A stretch of DNA of 64,000 bases from Desulforhopalus sp. IMCC35007 (GTDB taxonomy: Bacteria; Desulfobacterota; Desulfobulbia; Desulfobulbales; Desulfocapsaceae): NCBI RefSeq assembly GCF_005116575.1, contig NZ_SWCN01000024.1, positions 1-64,000 of the forward strand, written 5' to 3'. The translations under genes and the position numbers were made by a program. Below are positions 49,901-59,381 of this stretch, piece by piece (position 1 is the stretch's first letter; each line of letters opens with the position of its first letter). The notes under the pieces are model-generated. The model was given only the letters and a program-made list of their open reading frames with translations, ran no database searches and was not told the DNA's origin.

Positions 49901-50713
49901 TTGGAATTAATAAAAGCAATTATCCTTGGCATTGTTCAGGGCTTAACAGAATTTTTGCCTGTTTCAAGCTCAGGACATCTTGTGATAGGTTCTGAACTGC
50001 TACATTTTCAGGAACAAGGTGTAGCCTTTGATGTCTGTCTCCACTTGGGTACGCTTGTTTCGGTATTTATTGTTTTTCGTACTGAGATCCTGGCGATGAT
50101 AAAAGCCCCTTTTCAATTTGCCGGTGGCAACAGGGAGGCAGATGTCCGCCATTTTTTACTTTGGGACATCTATATCATCCTTGCGACGCTTCCCGCTGTT
50201 TTTGTAGGGCTATTTTTTAAAAGCTATGTCGACGCTCTTTTTGGATCGACTCTAATTGCCTACTGTATGTTGGTGATAACCGGTACGATCATGATACTCG
50301 CCCAATTTGTCCCCGAGAAGAAGGAGGCTTTGACCTGGTGGCGAAGTTTGCTTGTGGGATGCGCTCAGGCGTGTGCTATTATGCCGGGCCTGTCCCGGTC
50401 GGGATCGACAATATTTGCCGGAATGGTATTGGGAATACCAAGAGAGACCATCGCCAGATTTTCTTTCATCATGTCAATTCCAGCCATACTCGGAGCTGCA
50501 GTTCTTCAGCTTGGTGATTTTTTCCACAATCCGCCAGCGGCAGATACCGCGCTCAATCTTCTTCTCGGGATGGTGATGTCAGCTGTTGCTGGCTATCTTG
50601 CTATAAAACTTCTCCTCGATATTATCCGCCGAAACAGGCTGCAGTGGTTTGGTTATTACTGTCTGCTCCTTGCAGGTTGTGGGCTCACCCATCATTTCTT
50701 TTTCGCTGCCTGA
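49901..50713 (+). CDS. uppP: Undecaprenyl-diphosphatase
   Basis: A membrane protein of about 270 residues. The TTG at 49901 is preferred as the start because the protein then begins (M/L)-E-L-I-K-A-I-I-L-G-I-V-Q-G, the usual N-terminus; GGGG lies seven bases upstream. Family motifs are L-T-E-F-L-P-V-S-S-S-G-H-L (about 17-29) and P-G-L-S-R-S-G-S-T-I (about 165). It recycles undecaprenyl pyrophosphate, the lipid carrier for cell-wall synthesis, and confers bacitracin tolerance. Confidence 0.92.
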   Translation: MELIKAIILGIVQGLTEFLPVSSSGHLVIGSELLHFQEQGVAFDVCLHLGTLVSVFIVFRTEILAMIKAPFQFAGGNREADVRHFLLWDIYIILATLPAVFVGLFFKSYVDALFGSTLIAYCMLVITGTIMILAQFVPEKKEALTWWRSLLVGCAQACAIMPGLSRSGSTIFAGMVLGIPRETIARFSFIMSIPAILGAAVLQLGDFFHNPPAADTALNLLLGMVMSAVAGYLAIKLLLDIIRRNRLQWFGYYCLLLAGCGLTHHFFFAA

Positions 50714-50752
50714 TATCGTTATTTCCTTAATATAAAATCACGGTTTGTCACT

Positions 50753-51445
50753 ATGGATATTCGCACTCTTCCCGAGCATGAAAGGGAAATTTATAATCGT
50801 ATTCGGGAAAAGTACTCCCTTACTTTTGACAGTCTTAAAGTTGGAGAAAACAAGATCCGGCTTCTCAAAATTGCTGATCTTGAACAATTTCTCGAAGGTA
50901 AGGACCCTTTTGCCGATGTTTCGGAATTTCCATTCTGGATTCGTCTCTGGGATGCAGCGATGATTCTTTCCTATGTCCTGGGTGCACAAACAGAAACGAA
51001 GGGCAAGAGACTGCTGGAGCTGGGCGCAGGGCTTGGTGCCCCGGGGCTTGCCGCAGCTGCTGCCGGTTTCGAGGTTACACTCAGTGATTATGAAGATATC
51101 ATTATGGACTTTCAAAAGGTCAGTGCTGCGGCATCAGGTTTGAACAACGTTCATTTTTGTCACTTCGACTGGTTGAATCCACCGAAGCTTGAACCTTTTG
51201 ATGTGTTGGCTGGCGCAGAAATATTATTTAGAGATGAATTTTTTAAACCTCTTCTTAATGTATTCAAGAGTTGCCTGAAACCCGATGGTCTTATTTATTT
51301 GGCCCATGATTCAAAACGGCAGAGTTTGGGGAAATTCTTAAAAATTGCCCAGAACGATTTCGATATTGCCCTAAAAGAGCAGAGTTTTATTCGGGATGGA
51401 AAAAAAGTAACAATTATTGTGAACAGACTTCGCCACAAACGATAG
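50753..51445 (+). CDS. Class I SAM-dependent methyltransferase
   Basis: A 230-residue protein. The cofactor loop is L-L-E-L-G-A-G-L-G-A-P-G (about 86-97), preceded by F-W-I-R-L-W-D-A-A, a pattern shared with METTL-type protein-lysine and nicotinamide N-methyltransferases (W-x-x-A/S-x-x-L). I-L-F-R-D-E-F-F could contact the target. Substrate unknown. It lies upstream of the siroheme/heme cluster in the same direction, about 60 bases away. Confidence 0.75.
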   Translation: MDIRTLPEHEREIYNRIREKYSLTFDSLKVGENKIRLLKIADLEQFLEGKDPFADVSEFPFWIRLWDAAMILSYVLGAQTETKGKRLLELGAGLGAPGLAAAAAGFEVTLSDYEDIIMDFQKVSAAASGLNNVHFCHFDWLNPPKLEPFDVLAGAEILFRDEFFKPLLNVFKSCLKPDGLIYLAHDSKRQSLGKFLKIAQNDFDIALKEQSFIRDGKKVTIIVNRLRHKR

Positions 51446-51509
51446 TTGACTCAACCCCCGAAACCGTAGTTGTATCTCTTGTGTTTCAAAAAAATGTGAG
51501 TTCAGATAA

Positions 51510-52193
51510 ATGCCTCTTTATCCTGTTAATCTAAACATTGAAAACCGTCTCTGTCTGGTTGTCGGAGGAGGCAGGGTTGCCCTGCGCAAGACCCTTGGAC
51601 TGTTGGCGGCTGGAGCCAGGGTGCGTGTTATCAGCCCGCAGCTGGTGTCAGAACTTTTTCGACTTGCTCGAAGTGGTGCTGTCGAATGGTTTGAACGGCC
51701 CTTCGTCGAAGGAGATCTTCAAGAGGTGTTGCTGGTTTTTGCTGCAACAAACGACAGGTCTGTGCAGATTCTTGTTGAAACAGAAGCGAAAAAATATCAT
51801 GTCTTGCTCAATAGCGCCGATGCACCGGGAGAGAGTGATTTTCATGTTCCTGCCCATTTTCGGCGGGGACCAATGATCGTCTCTGTTTCGACTGGTGGTG
51901 GAAGTCCGGCCCTGGCGAAAATGCTCAGAAAGCAGCTGGAGCAGACAATAGAGCCAGGATATCGGTGGGTTGTTGAGTTGATGGGCCTAATCAGGGAGCG
52001 TGTTATAGCCCACAGTGGTAATCATGAGGTGAGTGGGGATATCTTTGGTCGCCTTTTTGAGGGTAATCTTGTTGGCCTGGTGCTTGAGGAAAACTGGTTT
52101 GATCTGCAGATGCTGTTGCTGCATGAGTTGCCAGAGGAACTCGATAGCGCAGGATTGATGAGAATATTCCTTGAAAGACATGAACAGAGCTGA
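51510..52193 (+). CDS. sirC: Precorrin-2 dehydrogenase / sirohydrochlorin ferrochelatase (Met8p/CysG-N type)
   Basis: A 227-residue protein. The N-terminal NAD-binding fold has V-V-G-G-G-R-V-A-L-R-K (about 17-27), typical of CysG-B/Met8p; S-T-G-G-G-S-P-A-L-A (about 131) is the second family motif. It oxidises precorrin-2 to sirohydrochlorin and may insert iron to form siroheme. In sulfate reducers siroheme is the cofactor of DsrAB and also the precursor for heme via the Ahb route. It precedes ccsA and hemA. Confidence 0.88.
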   Translation: MPLYPVNLNIENRLCLVVGGGRVALRKTLGLLAAGARVRVISPQLVSELFRLARSGAVEWFERPFVEGDLQEVLLVFAATNDRSVQILVETEAKKYHVLLNSADAPGESDFHVPAHFRRGPMIVSVSTGGGSPALAKMLRKQLEQTIEPGYRWVVELMGLIRERVIAHSGNHEVSGDIFGRLFEGNLVGLVLEENWFDLQMLLLHELPEELDSAGLMRIFLERHEQS

Positions 52194-52251
52194 GCTGTGA
52201 AACAGTTTCTTGCCCGGTATAGTAAACACCTCAATTTTTGCAGGAGTAAGC

Positions 52252-53079
52252 ATGGAAGAGCTCAATTATCTTCTCTATCTTTTAGTACTGGGGCTGACTA
52301 CTTTAGCCATGGCAGCCTACCTTGTATTTTTTATAAGTCAGAATAAGACGGTACGAAAGGCTGCCCGGCTGATCCTTGTAGCCTCTGGAGTAGCGCAGAG
52401 TTTGTATATTTTATCGAGATATATTCTTACCGGACATACCCCGATAACTTCTCAGCATGAGACGGTGATATTTTTTGCCTGGGCGACCACCTGGGCCTAC
52501 CTTTCGTTTCGCTGGCGTTACACCGTCAAAAATTTTGGAACCTTTGTTTCTTTTTTTCTCTTCTGTCTGGTGTTTATCTCGTATTTTTCCTCCCGTGAAA
52601 TAACTGTTCTCGTGCCCGCCCTGCAGAGTGCCTGGCTGCCTTTGCATGCAGGAGTTTCGCTCGTGGCCTATGGATTTCTCTCGTTGGCGTTTTGCGGTGG
52701 TTTGATGTATCTGCTTTTGGAAAGAGAGCTCAAAGCAAAGAAGTTCGGGTATTTCTTTGCAAGACTGCCATCACTGGATGCTCTTGATCAGCTCAATAGT
52801 CACTGTATTACGGCAGGCTTTGTCTTCTTGACCCTTGGTATCGTCACCGGTTCTTTCTGGGCCCGACAGGCCTGGGGAACCTATTGGCATTGGGATCCCA
52901 AGGAGACATGGTCGCTCATTACCTGGTTTATATATCTTGTTCAGATTCATCAGCGTTTTACCGTTGGCTGGAGAGGCAAAAGGGCGGCAATAATGACGGT
53001 AGTTGGATTTTTATCTGTTTTGTTCACTCTCTGGGGGGTGACATATTTCCTGGGAGGAGTACATAGTTATGCCGGCTGA
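52252..53079 (+). CDS. ccsA: Cytochrome c biogenesis protein CcsA/HemX-like
   Basis: A 275-residue membrane protein from the ATG at 52252, preceded by CAGGAG. It has eight hydrophobic segments and the heme-handling motif W-G-T-Y-W-H-W-D-P-K-E-T-W-S-L (about 213-227), the WWD domain of CcsA/CcmC/CcmF. Histidines in S-Q-H-E-T and L-H-A-G-V may be heme ligands. It exports heme for attachment to periplasmic c-type cytochromes such as DsrJ. Its end overlaps the start of hemA by 11 bases. Confidence 0.88.
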   Translation: MEELNYLLYLLVLGLTTLAMAAYLVFFISQNKTVRKAARLILVASGVAQSLYILSRYILTGHTPITSQHETVIFFAWATTWAYLSFRWRYTVKNFGTFVSFFLFCLVFISYFSSREITVLVPALQSAWLPLHAGVSLVAYGFLSLAFCGGLMYLLLERELKAKKFGYFFARLPSLDALDQLNSHCITAGFVFLTLGIVTGSFWARQAWGTYWHWDPKETWSLITWFIYLVQIHQRFTVGWRGKRAAIMTVVGFLSVLFTLWGVTYFLGGVHSYAG

Positions 53080-54343
53080 ACGACTACTACTTCTCGGAGT
53101 AAATCATAAAACCACACCTGTGGAGGTGCGTGAAAAGATTGCGCTATCAAGTGGGTATGACGAGCCATTGACAGCATTGAAAAGAGTCAGGGGGCTCAAA
53201 GAATATTATCTTTTGTCCACCTGCAACCGGGTTGAATTTCTGCTGGTTGCTCAACCGGATAAAAATATCGAGCAGGAGATTATTCGCTTTCTTTTTGGAG
53301 AAGGAGCTCTTTTACAGGATGTAGGCAAGTATCTTTACATCCTTGAAGGGCAGGCAGCCGTTAAACATCTGTTTATGGTGGCTGCAAGCCTTGATTCAAT
53401 GATTGTTGGCGAGGCACAGATTCTCGGTCAGCTCAAGGTTGCCTATCGCCATGCCTCTCAACTTGGCTGCACCGGACCACTGCTCAATAAACTGCTGCAT
53501 AAGTCTTTTTCCGTCGCTAAAAGGGTACGAACAGAGACGGCCATCGGCTCTTCTGCTGTTTCCATAAGTTTTGCAGCCGTACAGCTTGCCAAAAAGATCT
53601 TTGGCAATCTCAAAGAAAAGAATGTTCTTCTGGTGGGTGCGGGAGAAATGGCAGAACTTGCAGCAGAGCATTTGGTGGGGCAGGGTGTAGGTGGGGTGGT
53701 TGTTGCCAATAGAACCCTTTCCCGTGCCGTAAGTCTTGCCCAGCGTTTTAATGGCAAAGCGGTTTCTATGGATGAGCTCATTGTTCAACTGGAAACTGTT
53801 GATATAATTATATCCTCAACGGGGGCAAAGGATATCATCCTCTATAAAGAAGATGTCAAATCCATCATGCGCTCCAGGATGAATAAGCCACTGTTCTTTA
53901 TTGATATTGCGGTCCCTAGAGATCTCGATCCCAAACTCAATGAACTGGATAATGTCTATCTCTATGATATTGACGATCTCAGCACTGTCGTAGAGATGAA
54001 TCGCTCCGAGCGGGATAAAGAGGCAGTCAAGGCCACGAGGATAGTTGAGGAAGAGGCCTTGAAGTTTGAGCGTTATTACCAGGGGCTGGCCATCACTCCT
54101 GCCATACTTGAGCTGCGCCAGAAGATTGACAGCATAGGTCAGTATGAACTGGAAAAAACCATGCACAAGCTTCCAGGACTCACTGAGGAAGAGAAAAAGC
54201 ACCTGGAAAAAATGATATCCGCCATTAATGCCAAGGTGCTGCATCATCCGTTGATGTATTTAAAGGCCGATTCCTGTATGGGACGTGATAACAGAGATAA
54301 AAAAGTTGCGATTATCCGAGAACTGTTTGGCCTTGGAGATTGA
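53069..54343 (+). CDS. hemA: Glutamyl-tRNA reductase
   Basis: A 424-residue protein. It has G-V-N-H-K-T-T-P-V-E-V-R-E at the start, the catalytic cysteine in L-S-T-C-N-R-V-E (about residue 51), the tRNA/active-site region G-E-A-Q-I-L-G-Q-L-K (about 112-121) and the NADPH loop V-G-A-G-E-M-A-E (about 190). It reduces glutamyl-tRNA to glutamate-1-semialdehyde, the first step of tetrapyrrole synthesis by the C5 route. The gene overlaps ccsA, so heme supply and heme use are coupled. Confidence 0.95.
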   Translation: MPAERLLLLGVNHKTTPVEVREKIALSSGYDEPLTALKRVRGLKEYYLLSTCNRVEFLLVAQPDKNIEQEIIRFLFGEGALLQDVGKYLYILEGQAAVKHLFMVAASLDSMIVGEAQILGQLKVAYRHASQLGCTGPLLNKLLHKSFSVAKRVRTETAIGSSAVSISFAAVQLAKKIFGNLKEKNVLLVGAGEMAELAAEHLVGQGVGGVVVANRTLSRAVSLAQRFNGKAVSMDELIVQLETVDIIISSTGAKDIILYKEDVKSIMRSRMNKPLFFIDIAVPRDLDPKLNELDNVYLYDIDDLSTVVEMNRSERDKEAVKATRIVEEEALKFERYYQGLAITPAILELRQKIDSIGQYELEKTMHKLPGLTEEEKKHLEKMISAINAKVLHHPLMYLKADSCMGRDNRDKKVAIIRELFGLGD

Positions 54344-54872
54344 GGTTCGGGAAGAAATTGTGGAAGAGTGTAAAGAAGAGTCTGGAGAGCTTTTTGAAAA
54401 TGAGTGGTATATTGTCCGATATTCTGGTGAGACTCCAGAAATTGCCTATAATTCCGCGATATATTTCCTGACACGGGCATCTGATGGTCCCGGTATGTCA
54501 CTTTTCCCTGCACAGCTGGACCAGCTCAGGCAGGCGGCTGTTGATCGCTACGAGGAGATTATCTTACGTGACCTTTATCATAAAAACGTGGGTAAACCCA
54601 TATACCGCGGGGTGGCTCGCTCTGTCTGTAATTATCAGCGATTCATTAAATTTTGCAACAGACAGGGGTTGTGCCATAAAAAAGTTAAAAGCAGGTGTGC
54701 GGTTCTCTTTGCTACATATCTTGAGGTGGAATTTGAACGGATCTGCATGAATGGACAATGCACGGTCATTAACTGCTCTTTCCAGGAATTGCAGAGTTTC
54801 GCTGTAACCCTTGATGTTTCATTTTCCTCCAAGTATTTCGCCTTGAAACCATTCTGCCTTGAGCCAGAGTGA
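54285..54872 (+). CDS. Unrecognised 195-residue protein after hemA
   Basis: The frame opens at a GTG at 54285 inside the end of hemA; a TTG at 54333 is a possible later start. It is acidic in the first 35 residues (E-E-I-V-E-E-C-K-E-E) and has nine cysteines, six of them in the last 80 residues (for example C-N-Y-Q-R-F-I-K-F-C and C-V/I-N-C), which might bind a metal. No signal or membrane segment. No family recognised. The overlap suggests translation coupled to hemA. Confidence 0.5.
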   Translation: MITEIKKLRLSENCLALEIEVREEIVEECKEESGELFENEWYIVRYSGETPEIAYNSAIYFLTRASDGPGMSLFPAQLDQLRQAAVDRYEEIILRDLYHKNVGKPIYRGVARSVCNYQRFIKFCNRQGLCHKKVKSRCAVLFATYLEVEFERICMNGQCTVINCSFQELQSFAVTLDVSFSSKYFALKPFCLEPE

Positions 54873-54917
54873 TGACTTGCAGTGTGAATTGGCTTTTGTG
54901 TTACGTCGCTGAGCAAG

Positions 54918-55229
54918 TTACGGTTTGACTGGTGCAGGATATTTTATTGCGTTTTTTTGGATTTTTTTGTGTGCTGCCGTAAGTGGGTCGAGGTTAAATA
55001 CTGCAGCGAGGGTGGTCAGGTATATCATGATATCACCAATTTCCTCTTCGAGGTGAACCAGTTTTTCCCCAGGCAGGGCAAGGCTTTCCTCGGGTGTCAG
55101 CCATTGGAATATTTCTACTAATTCTGCTGTTTCCACACTCAGGGCCATGGCTAAATTTTTGGGAGTGTGGTACTGCTTCCAATCTCGAATTTTTACAAAA
55201 TGTTCGATTTCCTGTTGTAATTTTTCCAT
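54918..55229 (-). CDS. MazG-like nucleotide pyrophosphohydrolase
   Basis: A 103-residue protein from the ATG at 55229 (CAGGT upstream). It has the MazG/iMazG pattern: V-E-T-A-E-L-V-E-I-F-Q-W (E-x-x-E pair, about residue 37) and H-L-E-E-E-I-G-D-I-M-I-Y (E-x-x-D pair, about residue 65), which bind Mg2+. W-K-Q-Y-H-T-P-K-N-L at the start is typical of the RS21-C6/dCTPase type. It hydrolyses non-canonical nucleoside triphosphates to monophosphates. It converges on the previous gene. Confidence 0.85.
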   Translation of the reverse strand: MEKLQQEIEHFVKIRDWKQYHTPKNLAMALSVETAELVEIFQWLTPEESLALPGEKLVHLEEEIGDIMIYLTTLAAVFNLDPLTAAHKKIQKNAIKYPAPVKP

Positions 55230-55318
55230 GATTACCTGATTGTAATGGTATTTGTTTTTCTGTTCTGTTATCACTAGCAGCTGCAGTACAGTTTTGTTTC
55301 TCCGCGTAAATCTTATTA

Positions 55319-57517
55319 ATGACGATTATGAAAAAGATAAAGATAGTATCCCTCCTCAGTCTCCTTGTGTCATTGTCTCTGCTGGTTTCAGTTGCAGGTT
55401 CTGCGATAAATCCAAGTCAGGAAATTGATCGTAAACGAAACAGGCTCATAGGCTATATCCTGAGTAAACAGCTTCCGGCACTTCATTTCAGTGACAAAAA
55501 AATAGATAATGAGCTGAGTAAGGCTGCATTTTATCTCTATATCAAACAGCTGGATTATCAGAAACGCTTTTTACTGAAAGAAGACGTCAAACAGCTTGAG
55601 GCCTTCGAGCCTTACATCGACAATAATCTTGCTGGAGGTAACATCTCCCTGCCGGATACTGGCTATGACATACTCAATGAAAAGATCAATATTGTCCAGG
55701 ATCTTGTCGCTAAAATGCTCGTAGACGAGAAGGTTGTTCTTGATGACGATGGCAAGGTTACCGTGGTTGGAAATATTAATGTTTCTGAAAAAGACACATA
55801 TGAAACTGATCCCGATAAGATGGATTTTGTTGAAAGTATAGATGGTCTGCGAGAACGTTGGAGAAAAATCCTGAAAATGCAGATCATCACTCAGTATTTT
55901 GACCTGAAAGAAGAACAGGATAAGGCACTCGAAAAGGCTGCAGGAGATCAGGAAAAAATTAAAAACCTGACCACAGATGACGCGTCGTTGTGGAAGGAAT
56001 CAATCATAAAAATTCGTAAACGCAACATCAGTTTTTTTCAACGTCTTCGCCAGGAGACCCTGCAGGATCATTATGATCGTTTCTTTAACTGCATCACCAG
56101 GGCCTTTGGCCCACATACAAATTATATTCCGCCTGCAAGTAAAGAACAATTTGACATAAACATGCGGGGAAGCCTCGAAGGAATAGGTGCTCTGCTCAGA
56201 GAAGATGATGGTCTTATCAAGGTCGTACGTATCATACCGGGAAGTGCCTCAGCAAGGCAGGGACGTCTCGAGGCCGAAGACATTATCTACGAGGTGGCCC
56301 AGGAAGGTGAGGAACCGGTTGATATAACTGATATGCGGCTGCGGGATGCCGTTCGACTCATCCGTGGACCCAAGGGAGAGGCCGTTACACTGACGGTGAA
56401 AAAGACTGACGGTTCCAAGGAAACAATCAAGATTATTCGTGATGTTGTTCAGATAGAAGAGACTTTTGTCAAAAGTACAGTCATAGAGTCCAAAGATGGC
56501 AGCAAGACTGGGTATATTTTCATACCAAGTTTCTACCGTGATTTTGAGGAGAGCAGGAATGGGGGGAACGGGCGTAACTCCACTGACGATACGCGAAAGG
56601 AAATTCAACTTTTAAAAGAGCAGGGAGTAAACGGCATTATTTTAGATCTCCGTGATGATGGTGGTGGTGCTCTGGTGGATGCTGTCGACATTACCGGGCT
56701 CTTTATCGATTCTGGCCCTGTTGTGCAGGTGAAAAATAGCTTTGGAGAAACTCGTGTTCTCAGCGATCCAAGCCCTGGCATGGTGTATGATGGACCGCTG
56801 GTTGTACTTGTGAATCAGTTTTCTGCCTCAGCCTCAGAGATTGTGGCTGCGGCCCTGCAGGACTACAAAAGAGCTGTCATTGTCGGAAGCAAACACACTC
56901 ATGGTAAAGGAACCGTACAGACGATTATAGATTTGAACGAAAACATCCCTCTTTTGCAGTTAAAAAAATATGACGATCTCGGTGCCTTGAAGGTAATGAT
57001 TCAAAAATTCTACAGGGTGACAGGTGGTTCCACGCAATACAAAGGGGTAGAACCGGACGTTGTTCTGCCGAATCTTTCTGAACATATTAAGTCAGGAGAG
57101 CGTTATCTAGATTTTTCACTTCCATGGGATTCAATTGATCCTGTCGAATTTACCCCGGCTCAAGGTAAGCCTCTTGATGTCACTCTTTTGAAAGAGCGAA
57201 GTCTTAAACGTGCCGCAGCTGATGAAGGTTTTCAAGTCATCAAAGAAGAGGCTGAAAAAGCCCTGGCCAGAAGCAAAGATACTATTCTTACCGTTCAGTA
57301 CGATGACATGCTGCAGAAGAGAAAGGAAGTTGAGCAGATAAGAGAAAAGGTAGGTGCCCATTATCGAAGATTTCAGGATATTGAAGAGGAAGAAAGTGAA
57401 TTGGATAATCCTCCCACAGATGAAATTGAAACCAAAACGAAGTGGCTGGAAGAAGTAAATAATGATCCCTACATAAGAGAAGCCGCCAATATTATTGCCG
57501 ATATAATTGAATTGTAA
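55319..57517 (+). CDS. prc: Tail-specific protease (C-terminal processing peptidase, S41)
   Basis: A 732-residue exported protein: signal peptide (about 1-28), a helical N-terminal domain (about 30-245), a PDZ domain (about 285-370; G-S-L-E-G-I-G-A), and the S41 catalytic part with Ser in N-Q-F-S-A-S-A-S-E-I (about 505) and Lys in T-H-G-K-G-T-V-Q (about 530), which form the Ser-Lys dyad. A DUF3340 end follows. It degrades periplasmic proteins from their C-terminus, for example cell-wall hydrolases. The protein is slightly longer than E. coli Prc (682). Confidence 0.92.
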   Translation: MTIMKKIKIVSLLSLLVSLSLLVSVAGSAINPSQEIDRKRNRLIGYILSKQLPALHFSDKKIDNELSKAAFYLYIKQLDYQKRFLLKEDVKQLEAFEPYIDNNLAGGNISLPDTGYDILNEKINIVQDLVAKMLVDEKVVLDDDGKVTVVGNINVSEKDTYETDPDKMDFVESIDGLRERWRKILKMQIITQYFDLKEEQDKALEKAAGDQEKIKNLTTDDASLWKESIIKIRKRNISFFQRLRQETLQDHYDRFFNCITRAFGPHTNYIPPASKEQFDINMRGSLEGIGALLREDDGLIKVVRIIPGSASARQGRLEAEDIIYEVAQEGEEPVDITDMRLRDAVRLIRGPKGEAVTLTVKKTDGSKETIKIIRDVVQIEETFVKSTVIESKDGSKTGYIFIPSFYRDFEESRNGGNGRNSTDDTRKEIQLLKEQGVNGIILDLRDDGGGALVDAVDITGLFIDSGPVVQVKNSFGETRVLSDPSPGMVYDGPLVVLVNQFSASASEIVAAALQDYKRAVIVGSKHTHGKGTVQTIIDLNENIPLLQLKKYDDLGALKVMIQKFYRVTGGSTQYKGVEPDVVLPNLSEHIKSGERYLDFSLPWDSIDPVEFTPAQGKPLDVTLLKERSLKRAAADEGFQVIKEEAEKALARSKDTILTVQYDDMLQKRKEVEQIREKVGAHYRRFQDIEEEESELDNPPTDEIETKTKWLEEVNNDPYIREAANIIADIIEL

Positions 57518-57530
57518 AAGTGTCTGGAAA

Positions 57531-57554
57531 GCCTAACTTTACAGAGGGTTAGGC
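57531..57554 (+). terminator. Weak hairpin after prc
   Basis: GCCTAAC-N10-GTTAGGC, a 7-bp stem without a T-run, 14 bases past the prc stop. It may slow or end transcription. Confidence 0.35.
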
Positions 57555-57696
57555 GAAATGTGCACCGAAAAATCTACTTGAAAAAGAGGCGAAAAGGTGC
57601 TAGAAATGGCAAATTGTGAACCATCATTCATTTTGCGGTTTTTTTGGGAATGGGGTTAAATACGTTAATCACTAGGATAAATAAGGTTGTGTTTGC

Positions 57697-58239
57697 ATGG
57701 ATCTTGCCGAAGGTTTTAGAAACCACAGAGATAAAATAGTCAATAAATGGGTGGAATATACACTCTCCACCTATCCATCATCTGGTTTCTTTACTAAGGA
57801 AAAAGATAAATTCGCAAATCCTGTGGGTGGGAATGTCAGGGAAGCATTAGGAAATATGTTTTTGCTCCTCACTAAAGGGGCAGAATGCACAGAACACCAG
57901 GCTTATCTTGATCAACTCATAAGTATTCGTTCCGTTCAGGAGTTCACTCCCTCTCAGGCAGTAGCTCCGCTCAATGCAGTAAAGCACATCACCCGAGAGG
58001 TTTTTGCAGCCGATAAGGAAAGGGCGCATCTGGTTGCAGAGCTTTACGATTTTGAGTTTGCAGTCGATCTTCTGGTTCTTGCCGCCTTTGATACCTACAT
58101 GCGGTTTCGGGAACGTATCTACAAGATTCGCATTGATGAAATAAAATCAGGCCGTCATATACTCACAGACAGCAAGTGTCCATCGAACATGCTGGCTGTA
58201 AAAGATATTCAGGATTTAACTAAGGAAAACGGTATTTAA
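57697..58239 (+). CDS. RsbRD N-terminal-domain protein
   Basis: A 180-residue cytoplasmic protein that matches the RsbRD_N (RsbT co-antagonist N-terminal) domain over its whole length; visible: H-R-D-K-I-V-N-K-W-V-E-Y-T-L-S-T-Y-P and F-A-N-P-V-G-G-N-V. The helical globin-like fold occurs in stressosome sensor proteins. There is no STAS domain. It is regularly found in front of dsrMKJOP in sulfate reducers, where its role is unknown; a sensor or regulator of the complex is an inference. Spacing to dsrM is 79 bases. Confidence 0.8.
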   Translation: MDLAEGFRNHRDKIVNKWVEYTLSTYPSSGFFTKEKDKFANPVGGNVREALGNMFLLLTKGAECTEHQAYLDQLISIRSVQEFTPSQAVAPLNAVKHITREVFAADKERAHLVAELYDFEFAVDLLVLAAFDTYMRFRERIYKIRIDEIKSGRHILTDSKCPSNMLAVKDIQDLTKENGI

Positions 58240-58318
58240 CTGGTTGCTGTGCTCCGGTGCAAGGATGTTTGCGCCTTTGTGTGGTTTCCAAAACAGTTCA
58301 ACTGAAGCGAGGTAAGAA

Positions 58319-59341
58319 ATGAAGTACGCCTTCTCATTCCTGGCAGTCATAGCGTTGGTATTGATTGCTTGGCTCGGATCGCAGATACCGGGAATGCCCT
58401 ATTTGTTTGGTGTGGCACTGCCGTATCTGGCCCTGATGATCTTTCTTGGTGGCTTTGTCTACAGAGTGGTACATTGGGCGAAATCCCCGGTCCCATTTTC
58501 AATTCAGACAACATGCGGCCAGGGAAAATCACTGGATTTTATTAAGCAAGACAGACTTGAGGCGCCTAACACAACAGCAGAGGTTGTGGCTAGAATGTTT
58601 CTTGAAATTGTTTGTTTTCGTTCACTGTTCAGAAACACAAAATCGGAGATTCATGATGGGCCGCACATCACCTATGAGTCGTCGAAATGGTTGTGGGTTT
58701 TTGCCCTGATTTTCCATTACTCCTTCCTGGTAATTGTGCTTAGACATCTGAGACTTTTTCTTGATCCTGTACCTGCCTGCGTGGGTTGGGTTGAGTTCAT
58801 CGATGGTCTGTTTCAGATCGGTGCACCCACCTGGTACATGACAGACATTGGTTTGCTCGCTGGTTGTGCTCTGCTTTTTGGCAGAAGACTGATTACCCGT
58901 CACGTGAGATTTATCTCCCTCGTTAATGATTATTTTCCTCTGGTTCTTATTTTTGCAATTGCAATCACCGGAATCCTCATGCGTTATTTCCTGCGTACAG
59001 ATATCGACATTGTCAATATCAAGCAGTTGACCGTTGGCCTCGTAACATTTTCTCCGGTAATAGGCGCCAAGATTGGTGCAATCTTTTACATCCATGTTTT
59101 CCTGGTATGTGTGCTTCTCGCTTATTTCCCATTCAGCAAGTTAATGCATATGGGTGGCGTTTTCATGAGTCCTACGCGTAATATGAAAAATAACACCCGC
59201 GCAGTACGTCACGTAAATCCATGGAACCCACGTATTCTGCCACATTCCTATGCTGGCTATGAAGACGAGTTCCGTGAGTATATGGTGGAGAATGGTATTC
59301 CTGTTGAAAAGGAGTTGCCTCCTAAGAAGGATGAAGAATAA
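58319..59341 (+). CDS. dsrM: DsrM, cytochrome b subunit of the DsrMKJOP complex
   Basis: A 340-residue membrane protein related to the gamma subunit of nitrate reductase. Two helices lie at residues 1-50 and four more from about 115 to 275. Histidines in membrane segments (H-Y-S-F-L-V-I-V, H-V-F-L-V-C) would bind two b hemes. It takes part in exchange with the menaquinone pool; with DsrK it reduces the trisulfide on DsrC in sulfate reduction. The GAGGTAAG site lies before the ATG. It opens the dsrMKJOP operon. Confidence 0.93.
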   Translation: MKYAFSFLAVIALVLIAWLGSQIPGMPYLFGVALPYLALMIFLGGFVYRVVHWAKSPVPFSIQTTCGQGKSLDFIKQDRLEAPNTTAEVVARMFLEIVCFRSLFRNTKSEIHDGPHITYESSKWLWVFALIFHYSFLVIVLRHLRLFLDPVPACVGWVEFIDGLFQIGAPTWYMTDIGLLAGCALLFGRRLITRHVRFISLVNDYFPLVLIFAIAITGILMRYFLRTDIDIVNIKQLTVGLVTFSPVIGAKIGAIFYIHVFLVCVLLAYFPFSKLMHMGGVFMSPTRNMKNNTRAVRHVNPWNPRILPHSYAGYEDEFREYMVENGIPVEKELPPKKDEE

Positions 59342-59381
59342 TAAGATTGACCCACAACTAGCTTAAGAGGATAAGATAACG

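Noticed and set aside
49887-49901. Start of uppP at the first TTG (49889)
   Set aside because: Family N-terminus starts at the second TTG and the GGGG site fits that one better.
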